64,000 bases of DNA, taken from assembly GCF_003325755.1 (NCBI RefSeq), contig NZ_QORI02000004.1, positions 216,188 through 280,187 on the forward strand. The letters run 5' to 3'. The notes under the pieces are model-generated. The model saw nothing but the letters and a program-made list of their open reading frames with translations, searched no databases and was not told the DNA's origin. Of this stretch, positions 56,496 to 64,000 are shown one piece after another. A program made the position numbers and the translations under genes. Position 1 is the stretch's first letter; every line of letters begins with the position of its first letter. The DNA is from Pseudomonas sp. SST3. GTDB taxonomy: Bacteria; Pseudomonadota; Gammaproteobacteria; Pseudomonadales; Pseudomonadaceae.

Positions 56496-57834
56496 GACGT
56501 GGCGTCCCCGACAGATGCAGCGCGATCAGGCCCGCGCTCTGCTGTTCAAGCAGCTGGATCAGCGATTTGCTGCGACTGGCCAGCAGGCTGTGCAGGAACA
56601 ACAGCGGAATTGCTACCACCAAACCCAACACGGTGGTCACCAGGGCCTGGGAAATACCGTCGGCCATCAGTCGCGAATCGCCGCCGCCGCTCTGGGTGAT
56701 CGCCTGGAACGTCACGATCATCCCGGTCACGGTGCCCAGCAGGCCAAGCAGCGGGGCCACTGCGCTGAGCAGTTTGAGTAGCGGCTGGCCGCGCTCCAAT
56801 GGCGGTGTTTCCTGAAGAATTGCCTCGTCGAGTTTCAGTTCCAGGGTTTCCAGATCCGATAACTGCGGCTTAGGCCCGAGCACGCCGATGATGCGCCCCA
56901 GCGGATTGTCATCGCGCGGCAGATTGAGCTCGCGCATCTGCCGGCCCACGGCGCGGCCAACGCCGGTCAGGTAAACCATGCGCCAGATGGCGAGCAGCAG
57001 ACCGATGGCTCCCAGCACCAGGATGACCCAACCGACCAAGCCGCCCTGCTGAACGCGATCCCACAGCTGCGGCTGCCGCTGAAGCTGCGCCAGCAACGAG
57101 CCGCGGCTCGGATCGATCGGCAGGGTCGCGAGCGCATCGGCGCTTTCCAGGTAGTCATCGACCAGGTCCATACCGGAGGGCTGACGACCGGGCGTCAACA
57201 GCTCGTCGGCGCCACTTTCGTAGCGCAGGAAGGCGTCATCGGTGAAGGCGGAGAAACTGCCGACGCGCAGCACCGCTTGCTCGCTCCGCTGCCCATCGAC
57301 ACCCACCACCGGCAGCTCGATCCGCTCGATGCGACCGCTGGCGGCAAGATCCTCGAGCAAGGTCATCCAAAAGCTGTCCAGATCCTCTGCCGAAGGCAGC
57401 GTGCGGCTTTCAGCCAATGCTTTGAGTCGTTCGAGCCGCCCAGGGTACTGTGCATTGAGCAGGCTGTCCTGCCATTGCCCGGCGATATCGCCAGCGCTCT
57501 GACGAACCACGCCGAACAGCTCGCCGAGATGGCCAACCCGCTGCGCCAGGAGCTTTTCCTGCTCGGCCAGTTCCGCTTCCTGGCGGTCGAACTCGGCCTT
57601 CAGGCGTTCGGCTTCGGCTTTCTGCTTTTCCAGCGCTGCAGTGGCACGAGCCAACAGCTGCGCCTGTTCACTGCGATTCTGGATGAATGCCTGTTCGCGC
57701 GCCTGCATCGCGTCGACCTCGGCCGCGCGCTCGCTACGGATGCGCTGCAGCAGCTGATCAGGACTCAAGGGTTCGGCTGCCTGAGCCAGAGCAGGCAACA
57801 GGCCAATGAACAACAATGTCAGCAAACGGCTCAT
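56488..57834 (-). CDS. TtpC-like MotA/TolQ/ExbB protein with periplasmic coiled coil
   Basis: The 448-residue protein has a signal peptide (MSRLLTLLFIGLLPALAQA-AE), a long coiled coil (about residues 30-110: LARATAALEKQKAEAERLKAEFDRQEAELAEQEKLL) and an ExbB-like C-terminus with helices at WVILVLGAIGLLLAIWRMV, VAPLLGLLGTVTGMIVTF and ALVTTVLGLVVAIPLLFLHSLL. This is the architecture of TtpC, which is required with the Vibrio TonB2 system. It overlaps the DUF3450 gene at its start. Confidence 0.92.
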   Translation of the reverse strand: MSRLLTLLFIGLLPALAQAAEPLSPDQLLQRIRSERAAEVDAMQAREQAFIQNRSEQAQLLARATAALEKQKAEAERLKAEFDRQEAELAEQEKLLAQRVGHLGELFGVVRQSAGDIAGQWQDSLLNAQYPGRLERLKALAESRTLPSAEDLDSFWMTLLEDLAASGRIERIELPVVGVDGQRSEQAVLRVGSFSAFTDDAFLRYESGADELLTPGRQPSGMDLVDDYLESADALATLPIDPSRGSLLAQLQRQPQLWDRVQQGGLVGWVILVLGAIGLLLAIWRMVYLTGVGRAVGRQMRELNLPRDDNPLGRIIGVLGPKPQLSDLETLELKLDEAILQETPPLERGQPLLKLLSAVAPLLGLLGTVTGMIVTFQAITQSGGGDSRLMADGISQALVTTVLGLVVAIPLLFLHSLLASRSKSLIQLLEQQSAGLIALHLSGTPRRD

Positions 57835-58601
57835 TGCGCAGCCTCCTTGACCAAGGTCTTCACGGGCAATTCGAGCCAGGTGGGTGCCTGTTGTTGACGG
57901 GCTATGGCGATGGCTTTGGTAATCGGCCGGCGCACACTGCCGTCAAGCACTTCCCAGGCACGGGTCCGCGGGTTCCACCAGCCGCTCTCGTGGGCGTCCA
58001 GAGTCTGGTAATACAACATGGTCCGGCCCAGGCGCAGGAACTCGACGCTACGGCTGCCGCCTTCGATAGGCAGTTCGCCGCGCCAGGCTTCAAGTGTTCT
58101 GCCGTAATCGCTCTCGATCTGGTAGGCCTCGAGAATGCGCCGGTACTTCTCGGCCAGGCTCACATCGGCGCGGGCCTGCATGTCCTGCAGAGCGGCCAGA
58201 CGATCGGCGCGCTCATCGGGTAGGAACGGCAGATCCGCCGTGATGAATTCTTCGAGCACGCCGATCATCCGCCCCATCTGCGGCGCAACGGCCTCCTGGG
58301 TGCGCTCGATGCTGTCCAGTTGGCGCTGGAAGTCATCAAGTTCCTTGCGCTGCCCCGCGGTGAGTTCGGCCAGCTGCGCGTTGTAGGCTTTCAGGGCCTC
58401 GGCCTGCTGCACGGCACTGCGATAGTCGTTGAGCATCTGCCGGGTCGCGTCATCGAGCTGTTCGATGCGTGCTTGCGATGCCTTGGCCTCAGCGGCCAGG
58501 CGCTGACTCTCGTCCAGCGCGGCATCCAACGGAGCTGCGTGAAGCTGCACGCAGCATGGCAGCACGGCGACCGCCAAGAGGCGGGGAATAAGGGCTTGCA
58601 T
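57831..58601 (-). CDS. DUF3450 periplasmic coiled-coil protein
   Basis: The 256-residue protein has a signal peptide (MQALIPRLLAVAVLPCCVQLHA-AP), an extended coiled coil (residues 30-115: LAAEAKASQARIEQLDDATRQ...AQLAELTAGQ) and DUF3450 sequence (EFITADLPFLPDERADRLAALQDM; RILEAYQIESDYGRTLEAWRGEL). The start at 58601 has AAGGA upstream. It is the first gene of the TonB2-type operon. The exact function is not established. Confidence 0.9.
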   Translation of the reverse strand: MQALIPRLLAVAVLPCCVQLHAAPLDAALDESQRLAAEAKASQARIEQLDDATRQMLNDYRSAVQQAEALKAYNAQLAELTAGQRKELDDFQRQLDSIERTQEAVAPQMGRMIGVLEEFITADLPFLPDERADRLAALQDMQARADVSLAEKYRRILEAYQIESDYGRTLEAWRGELPIEGGSRSVEFLRLGRTMLYYQTLDAHESGWWNPRTRAWEVLDGSVRRPITKAIAIARQQQAPTWLELPVKTLVKEAAQ

Positions 58602-58636
58602 TGATGGGTCCTTGCAGACGAAGGTCAAACTCGAAA

Positions 58637-58655
58637 GAGAAACATTATCATCTAC
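58637..58655 (-). promoter_or_regulatory. Candidate Fur box upstream of the TonB2-type operon
   Basis: On the minus strand the 19-mer GTAGATGATAATGTTTCTC matches 13 of 19 positions of the classical GATAATGATAATCATTATC Fur box, including the central ATGATAAT. It lies 36 bases before the DUF3450 start, at a promoter-like position. Confidence 0.55.
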
Positions 58656-58798
58656 ATGCACAAAGGAAGGCAACCAGGACAAGAGGTCGCAGCCCAGCCA
58701 AAGCGGGGCGTTTCGTTGAGCTGGATCAAAATCGAGGGGGCCTTGCGCCCTACCATGGCAAGCAATCGCAACACACCATGTCTCGATGGAGTTCCATT

Positions 58799-59473
58799 AT
58801 GCGCAAGACCCTGTTTACCGCTTCCGTGCTGGCCGTGGCCCTCGCCGCTCCCTTCGCCCAGGCCCATCAGGCTGGTGATGTCATACTGCGTGCCGGTGCC
58901 ATTACCGTTGATCCGCGGGAAGATAGCGGCAATGTGTTCACCTCCGTCACGGGCTCTCTTGCAGGCAGCAAGGCTACCCTGGACAGTGATACGCAGCTGG
59001 GCCTGAACTTCGCCTACATGGTGACCGATAAGCTGGGTATCGAACTGCTAGCCGCAACACCGTTCGAGCACTCCGTAGGCCTGAGCGGCATGCCGCTAGG
59101 TCTCGACGGCGATTTCGCTGACGTTAAGCACCTTCCGCCAACCCTTAGCCTGGTCTACTACCCACTGGACACCAAGTCGGCCTTCCAGCCCTATGTCGGA
59201 CTCGGGGTGAACTACACGATTTTCTTCGACGAAGAGCTAAACAGCCGTCGTAAGGGCGAGCAGTTCAGCGACCTGGAGCTGGACGACTCATGGGGTTTGG
59301 CTGCTCAGGTAGGCTTGGACTTCATGCTGACCGACCAACTCATGCTGAACGCACAGGTCCGCTACATTGACATCGACACCGAAGCGACGGCCAATTCCGC
59401 TTTCGGAAAGGTGAAGGTCGATGTAGACGTCGACCCGATGGTCTACATGGTCGGCCTCGGGTACAAATTCTGA
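58799..59473 (+). CDS. ompW: OmpW-family outer-membrane protein
   Basis: The 224-residue protein has a signal peptide (MRKTLFTASVLAVALAAPFAQA-HQ) and OmpW features: DVILRAGAITVDP, LGLNFAYMVTDKLGIELLAATPF, LPPTLSLVYYPLDTKSAFQPYVGLGVNYT and the C-terminal aromatic MVYMVGLGYKF for outer-membrane insertion. GATGGAG precedes ATG58799. It is divergent from the TonB2-type operon. Confidence 0.94.
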   Translation: MRKTLFTASVLAVALAAPFAQAHQAGDVILRAGAITVDPREDSGNVFTSVTGSLAGSKATLDSDTQLGLNFAYMVTDKLGIELLAATPFEHSVGLSGMPLGLDGDFADVKHLPPTLSLVYYPLDTKSAFQPYVGLGVNYTIFFDEELNSRRKGEQFSDLELDDSWGLAAQVGLDFMLTDQLMLNAQVRYIDIDTEATANSAFGKVKVDVDVDPMVYMVGLGYKF

Positions 59474-59503
59474 CGAACCCGGCCGATTGCCTGCCGCAGA
59501 CAC

Positions 59504-59534
59504 GACAAAGGCGCCCTCGGCGCCTTTGTCTTTT
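59504..59534. terminator. Bidirectional terminator between ompW and the epimerase gene
   Basis: GACAAAGGCGCC pairs with GGCGCCTTTGTC around CTC and is followed by TTTTCTCG. It is placed between convergent genes and can serve both. Confidence 0.88.
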
Positions 59535-59544
59535 CTCGTTTACG

Positions 59545-60474
59545 CTAGCGCGCCAACAATTTCGCCAGCCCTGTGCGCATATCGGTAGGCGGCTCCGGCA
59601 GATGGAAACGCTGCATCAACCGTGCATTATTAGCCCGAGAATGGCGTATATCGCCACTACGGGCTTGCTGGTAGCTCACCGGCGGCAGCTCACCCAAGAC
59701 ATCACCGATTGCGGTCAACAACTGTTTCAGGCTGGTTGCGCGATTCAGGCCGACGTTTACCGCACCGACTTCAACGGTCGGCTGCTCCAATGCCTGCAGT
59801 AGCACCTCTACCAGGTCGCCAACGTAGAGGAAGTCGCGGGTCTGCTCGCCATCGCCAAATACGGTGATTGGCAGCCCCTGTTGCGCACGCTCGGTAAAGA
59901 TGCTGATGACGCCCGAGTAGGGTGAAGACGGATCCTGGCGCGGCCCATAAATGTTGAAGAAGCGGAACACCACCGGCTCCAGCCCATGCTGGCGTCGATA
60001 GAAATCGAGGTAATGCTCGCTGGCCAGTTTATCCGCCGCATAGGGGGTCAAGGGCGCCTTCGGCGTATCTTCGTCGATAGGTCGCCCTTCTCCATTGTTG
60101 CCGTACACCGCTGCACTTGAAGCAAAGACGACTCGGCGTACACCCGCCTCGCGCATCGCCTCACACAGGTTCAGCGTACCCACCAGATTGCTCTGATGCG
60201 TGCCAAGCGGATCATCGACCGATGCCTGCACAGATGCTACGGCAGCCAGATGCACCACGGCGCCACATCCCCGGACAGCACGCCGTACAGCCTGTGGGTC
60301 AGCCACATCACCCTCGATCAGCTCCACCCCGGCATCGACCGGCAGGTTACTGCGCTTGCCCGTCGACAGATTATCCAGAACCCTCACCGAATAGCCGCGA
60401 GCCACTAGCACATCAACCAGATTCGAGCCGATGAACCCGGCGCCCCCGGTAACCAGAATGGGTGATTCAGACAT
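59545..60474 (-). CDS. NAD-dependent epimerase/dehydratase (sugar-nucleotide type)
   Basis: The 309-residue extended short-chain dehydrogenase has the NAD motif VTGGAGFIGSNLVDVL, HLAAVASV, SSAAVYGNNGEG and the catalytic Tyr-Lys in TPYAADKLASEHYLDFY. It resembles UDP-glucose / UDP-GlcNAc 4-epimerases (GalE/WbpP-like). The start at 60474 overlaps the end of the upstream gene by 8 bases. The product likely supplies an activated sugar for surface polysaccharide; substrate not determined. Confidence 0.88.
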   Translation of the reverse strand: MSESPILVTGGAGFIGSNLVDVLVARGYSVRVLDNLSTGKRSNLPVDAGVELIEGDVADPQAVRRAVRGCGAVVHLAAVASVQASVDDPLGTHQSNLVGTLNLCEAMREAGVRRVVFASSAAVYGNNGEGRPIDEDTPKAPLTPYAADKLASEHYLDFYRRQHGLEPVVFRFFNIYGPRQDPSSPYSGVISIFTERAQQGLPITVFGDGEQTRDFLYVGDLVEVLLQALEQPTVEVGAVNVGLNRATSLKQLLTAIGDVLGELPPVSYQQARSGDIRHSRANNARLMQRFHLPEPPTDMRTGLAKLLAR

Positions 60475-61351
60475 AACGGTAGTAACGCTCCAGCAGAGTG
60501 GGCAGCCCGGTGCGCCAGGCTCGAGGCTTGATGCCGAATGTATTGAAGATCTTCTTGCACGCCAGCACGCCATGCTGTGGCTCATCTGCCGCATCTGGAC
60601 ACGCAGCATGAGCGACGGGGGTCAGGCGATCGATGGTCAGCTGCCGATGATGCGCCGCCTCGGCGAGTAGCGCCTGACCGACTACCAGCGGAGTCGAAGC
60701 CTCGTGGCCGCCATAATGATAGGTTCCCCACAGTGGTGCCTGACAATCCAGCTGCTTCAGCACGGCAAGGACCACCCGCGCCGCATCTTCGACAGGCGTA
60801 GGGTTGCCACGCCGGTCGTCGGCGAGACACAACTCATCATCCTGTTCGAGACGCTGAAGGAAACGCCCGAGCAAACCGTCTGAGCTGTCATCGAGCAGCC
60901 AGCCGAAACGCAGCAGAACGTGACGCGGACACAACGAGCGGACACTTTGCTCCATACGCCAAAGGGCGCAGCTGCGAGCATCCAATGGCGCAACTTCGTC
61001 CTTTTCGCTGTAAGCGGTGGTGCGAGCGCCATCGAAGACACGATAACTGGACGGCTGCATCAGAACGAACTGATGGTGCTGGCACAACTGCGCCAACCGT
61101 TCCACCGCCCGCTCCTGATTGGCCAACACCTCATCATCGACATGGCCGCTTTGAAACCAGTCGAAATAGTAGGCGAGATTGATCACGACATCCGGGCGAT
61201 TGATATCGAGCAATTCAGTCAGACTGGGCGCATCCCAGCCCTGAGCGGGCGGGCGCGGCGCGAGAAAGCCGATGTCTTCCTCGGCGCCGAGGCGGATGAG
61301 CGCCTGACCCAGGGCATTGCCGCCGCCCAACAGCATCAGGCGCATTCGCAT
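60467..61351 (-). CDS. RmlD-like sugar-nucleotide-binding protein
   Basis: The 294-residue protein follows the dTDP-4-dehydrorhamnose reductase pattern: MRLMLLGGGNALGQALIRLG, PDVVINLAYYFDW, QPSSYRVFDGARTTAYSEKDEVAP. Where the family has its YxxxK pair the sequence reads RSCALWRMEQS, so the catalytic Tyr and Lys are not evident. The start at 61351 (MRMRLMLLGG) has only a weak ribosome binding site. The stop lies inside the epimerase start region, so the two are translationally coupled. A polysaccharide-related role is an inference. Confidence 0.78.
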   Translation of the reverse strand: MRMRLMLLGGGNALGQALIRLGAEEDIGFLAPRPPAQGWDAPSLTELLDINRPDVVINLAYYFDWFQSGHVDDEVLANQERAVERLAQLCQHHQFVLMQPSSYRVFDGARTTAYSEKDEVAPLDARSCALWRMEQSVRSLCPRHVLLRFGWLLDDSSDGLLGRFLQRLEQDDELCLADDRRGNPTPVEDAARVVLAVLKQLDCQAPLWGTYHYGGHEASTPLVVGQALLAEAAHHRQLTIDRLTPVAHAACPDAADEPQHGVLACKKIFNTFGIKPRAWRTGLPTLLERYYRYV

Positions 61352-61987
61352 GGATTGAACTCTAAAATGGTAGTATCTACCTTGCAGCTTACGAAAATTT
61401 TGCTTACCCCTCAGCTGCGCGCCATCCAACACCGCGCAGATACTGAACTGTAAAGAAATTCGTATGGTTTTAGCCTGAACAGGTAGAAAATCTTTACAAA
61501 ATCGCTTTTCCACGATGATATTGCTAGCCGAGCGATGCGCTCGGTCCAGCATGCTGTTTTTGGCCAGCTGCCTTTTTTGCTGCATGCAGCATGTGCTCAC
61601 ATATCGTAACGTCACGCGCCCTTCTGAACAATAGGCCCATTTCACGCATAGACTGCTATAAGTCAGCTGCCTTGCCCAAGCCAGTTGAAGCAGCTTCATG
61701 GCTTATAGCCTACGATGGAGAAATGGCTCTACGAAATGATTAATCGCGCCCCTAACGGCAACACATTGCAGACCGCACTATGAACGAAGCTTTAGCTACT
61801 GATGAGTATCATCAGTGAAGGACCGACGAAAGTATCTGTAAATAAATCATGAGAAGAGCAAGACTGGGCTTTACTAATAGGTTCAATCACGCATATAACC
61901 AGCCCGGGCTAAGTAGTATCCTCTATGATTGTGCGAAACTGCGGGACACCCTGAGACTCAGCTTTTCAAGCAGAAAATGGGGAAATT
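61352..61987. other. AT-rich intergenic region
   Basis: About 640 bases without a convincing gene separate the RmlD-like gene from the antitoxin-like gene. The AT content rises here. TGCTGCATGCAGCATG at 61578-61593 is a small palindrome. Promoters for both flanking genes must lie in it. No tRNA is visible. Confidence 0.5.
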
Positions 61988-62371
61988 ATGCATACCTTTG
62001 TAAAGCACATTAGCGGAAAATATCTTATAGAGCTTCCGGAGCAATTGGTTAGATCAATGCATATTACCGCCGGCGATAGATTATATATTTGGGAGGTAAC
62101 AGCTGACGGAATGAAACGCATCGTCGTAACAAGCTCGCCGGTGCATCCGGAAGCCCCCTCCATGTCCGACGCATGCCATGAAAATCACTATCAAGTGCAG
62201 CAACTCGAGAATCTCGCTCTGACAATATTTTCATCAAGAGAGATGGCTGATCGCTGGTTATCGAAGCCTAAAGGTTACCTCAATGGCCTCAGCCCTCTCG
62301 AGGCAGCAAGAGGCGGACGCATGGACGAAGTAATGGAACGATTGGCGCAATTAAAGAGTGGCTACTTCTAG
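61988..62371 (+). CDS. AbrB-like / DUF2384 antitoxin-like protein
   Basis: The 127-residue protein appears to have two parts. Residues 1-48 (MHTFVKHISGKYLIELPEQL and the following strands) look like a SpoVT/AbrB swapped-hairpin DNA-binding domain. Residues 74-125 (LALTIFSSREMADRWLSKP, LNGLSPLEAARGGRMDEVMERLAQLKSG) match the MbcA/ParS/Xre toxin-binding (DUF2384) domain. Such antitoxins usually carry an Xre-like helix-turn-helix and are followed by a RES-domain toxin. No RES gene follows here. The gene is AT-rich compared with the chromosome around it, a sign of transfer. No strong ribosome binding site is seen. Confidence 0.65.
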   Translation: MHTFVKHISGKYLIELPEQLVRSMHITAGDRLYIWEVTADGMKRIVVTSSPVHPEAPSMSDACHENHYQVQQLENLALTIFSSREMADRWLSKPKGYLNGLSPLEAARGGRMDEVMERLAQLKSGYF

Positions 62372-62618
62372 ATTTTAACGCGCTTTGTTTGAATATATCC
62401 GCATTCGATTTTAAAAAATAAAACCCCATCATTCGTACCTGCCGCTCACTCAAGCTAATCTCTCATCCGCATGACCTAGGCAAGACGTAACACCAGGGTT
62501 GTGCCGTCCAACTTTGCAAACGACAAGCTAAAGGCAGCAACTGTTTTTGGGCGTGTAAATGTGGCTTCTCGTTAAAAATGAGAAAATAACTGGGTGTCGT
62601 CAGGACCCATCGGGTTAG
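62372..62618. other. Intergenic region after the antitoxin-like gene
   Basis: AT-rich, with A-runs near 62414 and 62574. I see no gene and no RES-type toxin. Confidence 0.45.
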
Positions 62619-62963
62619 TCAAGACCCGCTTTCTCGGTAAATCAAAAACTCTCCAACCAACGCCGCGACGGTGCTGGGCTCTACATAGGTCGTGTCAGCT
62701 ACATCATAGACACAACGGAGCTCGCCCCCGGCCTGCTCAAGGGCAAGATAAAGTGACACCAGTCTCTCCATCCGCCAGTGTTTAGTCCCATTGAGAACCG
62801 GCGAACTAACAAGCATGACATTAGTTACGCTTAGTTCCTCATTCTGGGCTTTCAATAGCTCATCCAGATTGCGCCAACTGGCAAAAAATGCAGATTTCGG
62901 ACAGATATTTGCTCCGGAACCAATCGCTATGTTCACAAAAAACCATGACGACTGGCCGAGCAT
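62619..62963 (-). CDS. Hypothetical protein fragment beside the IS
   Basis: The 114-codon frame starts at ATG62961-62963, two bases from the presumed IS end at 62966, and the frame stays open into the IS (GNPGRFK). It reads NLDELLKAQNEELSVTNVML, RLVSLYLALEQAGGELRCVYDV, STVAALVGEFLIYRESGS. No family is recognised. The most economical explanation is the C-terminal part of a gene interrupted by the IS3-family insertion. A chance frame is possible, as the ribosome binding site is weak. Confidence 0.35.
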   Translation of the reverse strand: MLGQSSWFFVNIAIGSGANICPKSAFFASWRNLDELLKAQNEELSVTNVMLVSSPVLNGTKHWRMERLVSLYLALEQAGGELRCVYDVADTTYVEPSTVAALVGEFLIYRESGS

Positions 62964-62965
62964 CT

Positions 62966-63534
62966 TGAATCGCCCCGGATTTCCTAGACACTTTCCAGGC
63001 TCTGGAAATAGCGTTTTTCAAACTCTACCGGCGACAGCTGGTTGTTGAAACCATGCCGGCGTTTTGGGTTGTAGAACATCTCGATGTAGTCGAACACATC
63101 AGCGCGAGCATCTTGCCTGGTGCTGTAGATCTTTCGCCTGATCCGCTCTCGCTTCAGCAACTGGAAAAAGCTTTCCGCTACCACGTTGTCATGGCAGTTA
63201 CCACGTCGACTCATGCTGCCAAGCAAGTTGTTGGTTTTCAGGAAGCTCTGCCAGTCGCCGCTGCTGAACTGGCTACCTTGGTCTGAGTGAATCATCAGCT
63301 CCTGCTTTGGCTTACGCCGCCAAACCGCCATCAGCAATGCATCGATAGCCAGGTCGCTGGTCATCTGCTGCTTCATCGACCAACCGATTACCTGCCGCGA
63401 AAACAGATCGAGTACCACCGCCAAAAATAATCAGCCCTCATAGGTGCGGATGTAGGTGATGTCCGTAACCCAGACCTTGTTGGGTTCGGTGACATTGAAT
63501 CGACGCTCAAGATGATTTGGTGAGGCCACTGGAG
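62966..63534 (-). mobile_element. IS3-family insertion sequence remnant
   Basis: The right end appears to be TGAATCGCCCCGGATTTCCTAGACA (plus strand, from 62966), an IS3-type terminal repeat. The element continues through the transposase C-terminus and is cut at 63534 by the GGGGTC end of a Tn3-family transposon. The left half of the IS is not present in the window. Confidence 0.75.
62984..63534 (-). pseudogene. IS3-family transposase (OrfB), truncated with a nonsense codon
   Basis: The DDE integrase core of an IS3-type transposase is read: [25 protein letters not shown], then a TGA stop (63436-63438) where WLYLAV-type sequence is expected, then LFLAVVLDLFSRQVIGWS, IHSDQGSQFSS, RGNCHDNVVAESFFQLLKRE and the C-terminal YNPKRRHGFNNQLSPVEFE. 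The stop probably replaces a TGG Trp codon. The N-terminal part is missing, cut by the Tn3-family end. The gene is dead. Confidence 0.85.
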
Positions 63535-63572
63535 GGGTCATGCCGAGATAAAGGGAAAATTCACTCACTCCG
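63535..63572. repeat. Terminal inverted repeat of a Tn3-family transposon
   Basis: GGGGTCATGCCGAGATAAAG and the following 18 bases match the general 38-bp Tn3-family IR form (GGGGTCATGCCGAGATAAGG-like). It abuts the disrupted IS3 transposase and faces the Tn3 transposase gene at 63668. Confidence 0.75.
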
Positions 63573-63637
63573 CTCGTAACGTGTTGATGCCAAACGAGTT
63601 TACCAAATAGACCGCACAGCCTCTGATCGTGGACTAT

Positions 63638-63659
63638 CTTTTCTGACTCCTCAGAAAAG
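63638..63659. other. Perfect 9-bp hairpin before the Tn3 transposase
   Basis: CTTTTCTGA and TCAGAAAAG flank a CTCC loop and overlap the ribosome binding site (AAAAGGAG) of the transposase gene, so the hairpin could limit its translation. Confidence 0.55.
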
Positions 63660-63667
63660 GAGTTCCT

Positions 63668-64000
63668 ATGGCTTCATTAGAGCGTACGGCGTATCCCACC
63701 CTGCCAAAGGCGTATTCAAAAGCTGAACTGCAGCGTGATTTTTCGTTCTCAGATGATGAGATTAAGTGGGTACGGAGCAAGTCCAAGGCCCCCTTTCACC
63801 TCAATCTCGCCGTTCTTCTCAAGACCTTTCAGGTGCTCCGATATTTTCCTGATATCACCGACGTCCCTGGTCAACTGGTGGACTTCATTCGCGGAGAGTT
63901 AGGTCAGCGTAGCAAGGTGAAACTCGCGGAATACAAGTGGTTCCAACAATATCGCCACATGAACGCGATCCGAGCTCGCCTCGGTGTGACGGCATTCTAC
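63668..64000 (+). CDS. Tn3-family transposase, N-terminal DUF4158 region (3' partial)
   Basis: The frame from ATG63668 is open to the window end (111 codons). It reads [66 protein letters not shown], typical of the DUF4158 N-terminal domain of Tn3-family transposases (about 980 residues). AAGGAG lies seven bases upstream. The catalytic DDE part is beyond the window. Confidence 0.9.
   Translation, partial: MASLERTAYPTLPKAYSKAELQRDFSFSDDEIKWVRSKSKAPFHLNLAVLLKTFQVLRYFPDITDVPGQLVDFIRGELGQRSKVKLAEYKWFQQYRHMNAIRARLGVTAFY

Larger units (their letters stand above)
63535..64000 (+). mobile_element. Tn3-family transposon, left end
   Basis: The element starts with the 38-bp IR and contains the 5' part of a Tn3-type transposase gene; it runs past the window. 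It was inserted into the IS3 remnant, so it is the younger element. Confidence 0.8.

Noticed and set aside
62372..62960. RES-domain toxin downstream of the antitoxin-like gene
   Set aside because: Neither strand contains a frame with RES-like features; the only sizeable frame (62619-62963, minus) shows none.

Overview
The window is high-GC chromosomal DNA with Pseudomonas-type REP palindromes. Gene content and order resemble the choline / glycine betaine / sarcosine catabolic regulon of Pseudomonas. A Pseudomonas sensu lato, possibly stutzeri-group, is my inference; no rRNA or other taxonomic marker is present.

Bases 1-32,900 form one metabolic region. It opens inside sarcosine oxidase soxA and continues with soxG, purU and the formaldehyde dehydrogenase fdhA, which handle the one-carbon units released from sarcosine. 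A remnant of the carnitine pathway follows: an intact betainyl-CoA thioesterase and a 5'-truncated carnitine dehydrogenase. Next come an M19-type dipeptidase homologue, a conserved small protein, the dimethylglycine demethylase dgcAB, its dedicated electron-transfer flavoprotein genes and a small unknown protein. The regulator gbdR and an L-serine dehydratase lie on the minus strand. Then come a ProVW-type quaternary-amine ABC transporter with two binding proteins, a broken OprD-type porin, betI-betB-betA, and choline sulfatase (betC) with a third binding protein (choX) and a divergent LysR regulator. Together these take choline-O-sulfate to choline, glycine betaine, dimethylglycine, sarcosine, glycine, serine and pyruvate. 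The gbcAB demethylase, soxB/soxD and glyA are not in the window.

Bases 33,000-49,000 are housekeeping and mixed functions: gdhA, fpr, rlmG, a MerR regulator with a carboxymuconolactone-decarboxylase-like protein, an MFS exporter, a PaoABC-like molybdenum aldehyde oxidoreductase (large subunit frameshifted) with its XdhC and MocA-like maturation proteins, a purine permease, trmA, and small membrane or metal-binding proteins.

Bases 49,000-59,500 hold a frameshifted zinc metallopeptidase, a ZrgA-type zinc locus (periplasmic His-rich protein, ABC ATPase, FtsX-like permease, DUF3299 protein) with a Zur-like site, a six-gene TonB2/TtpC-type energy-transducing operon with a Fur-like site, and an OmpW porin. 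From 59,500 to 61,350 two sugar-nucleotide enzymes are encoded. Beyond 61,350 the DNA becomes visibly AT-richer and accessory: an AbrB-like/DUF2384 antitoxin-like protein without a visible toxin, a gene fragment, an IS3-family remnant with a nonsense codon, and the left end of a Tn3-family transposon inserted into that remnant.

Three genes carry frameshifts (porin, molybdenum oxidoreductase large subunit, zinc metallopeptidase) and cdhA is truncated. No tRNA, rRNA or CRISPR array was seen.
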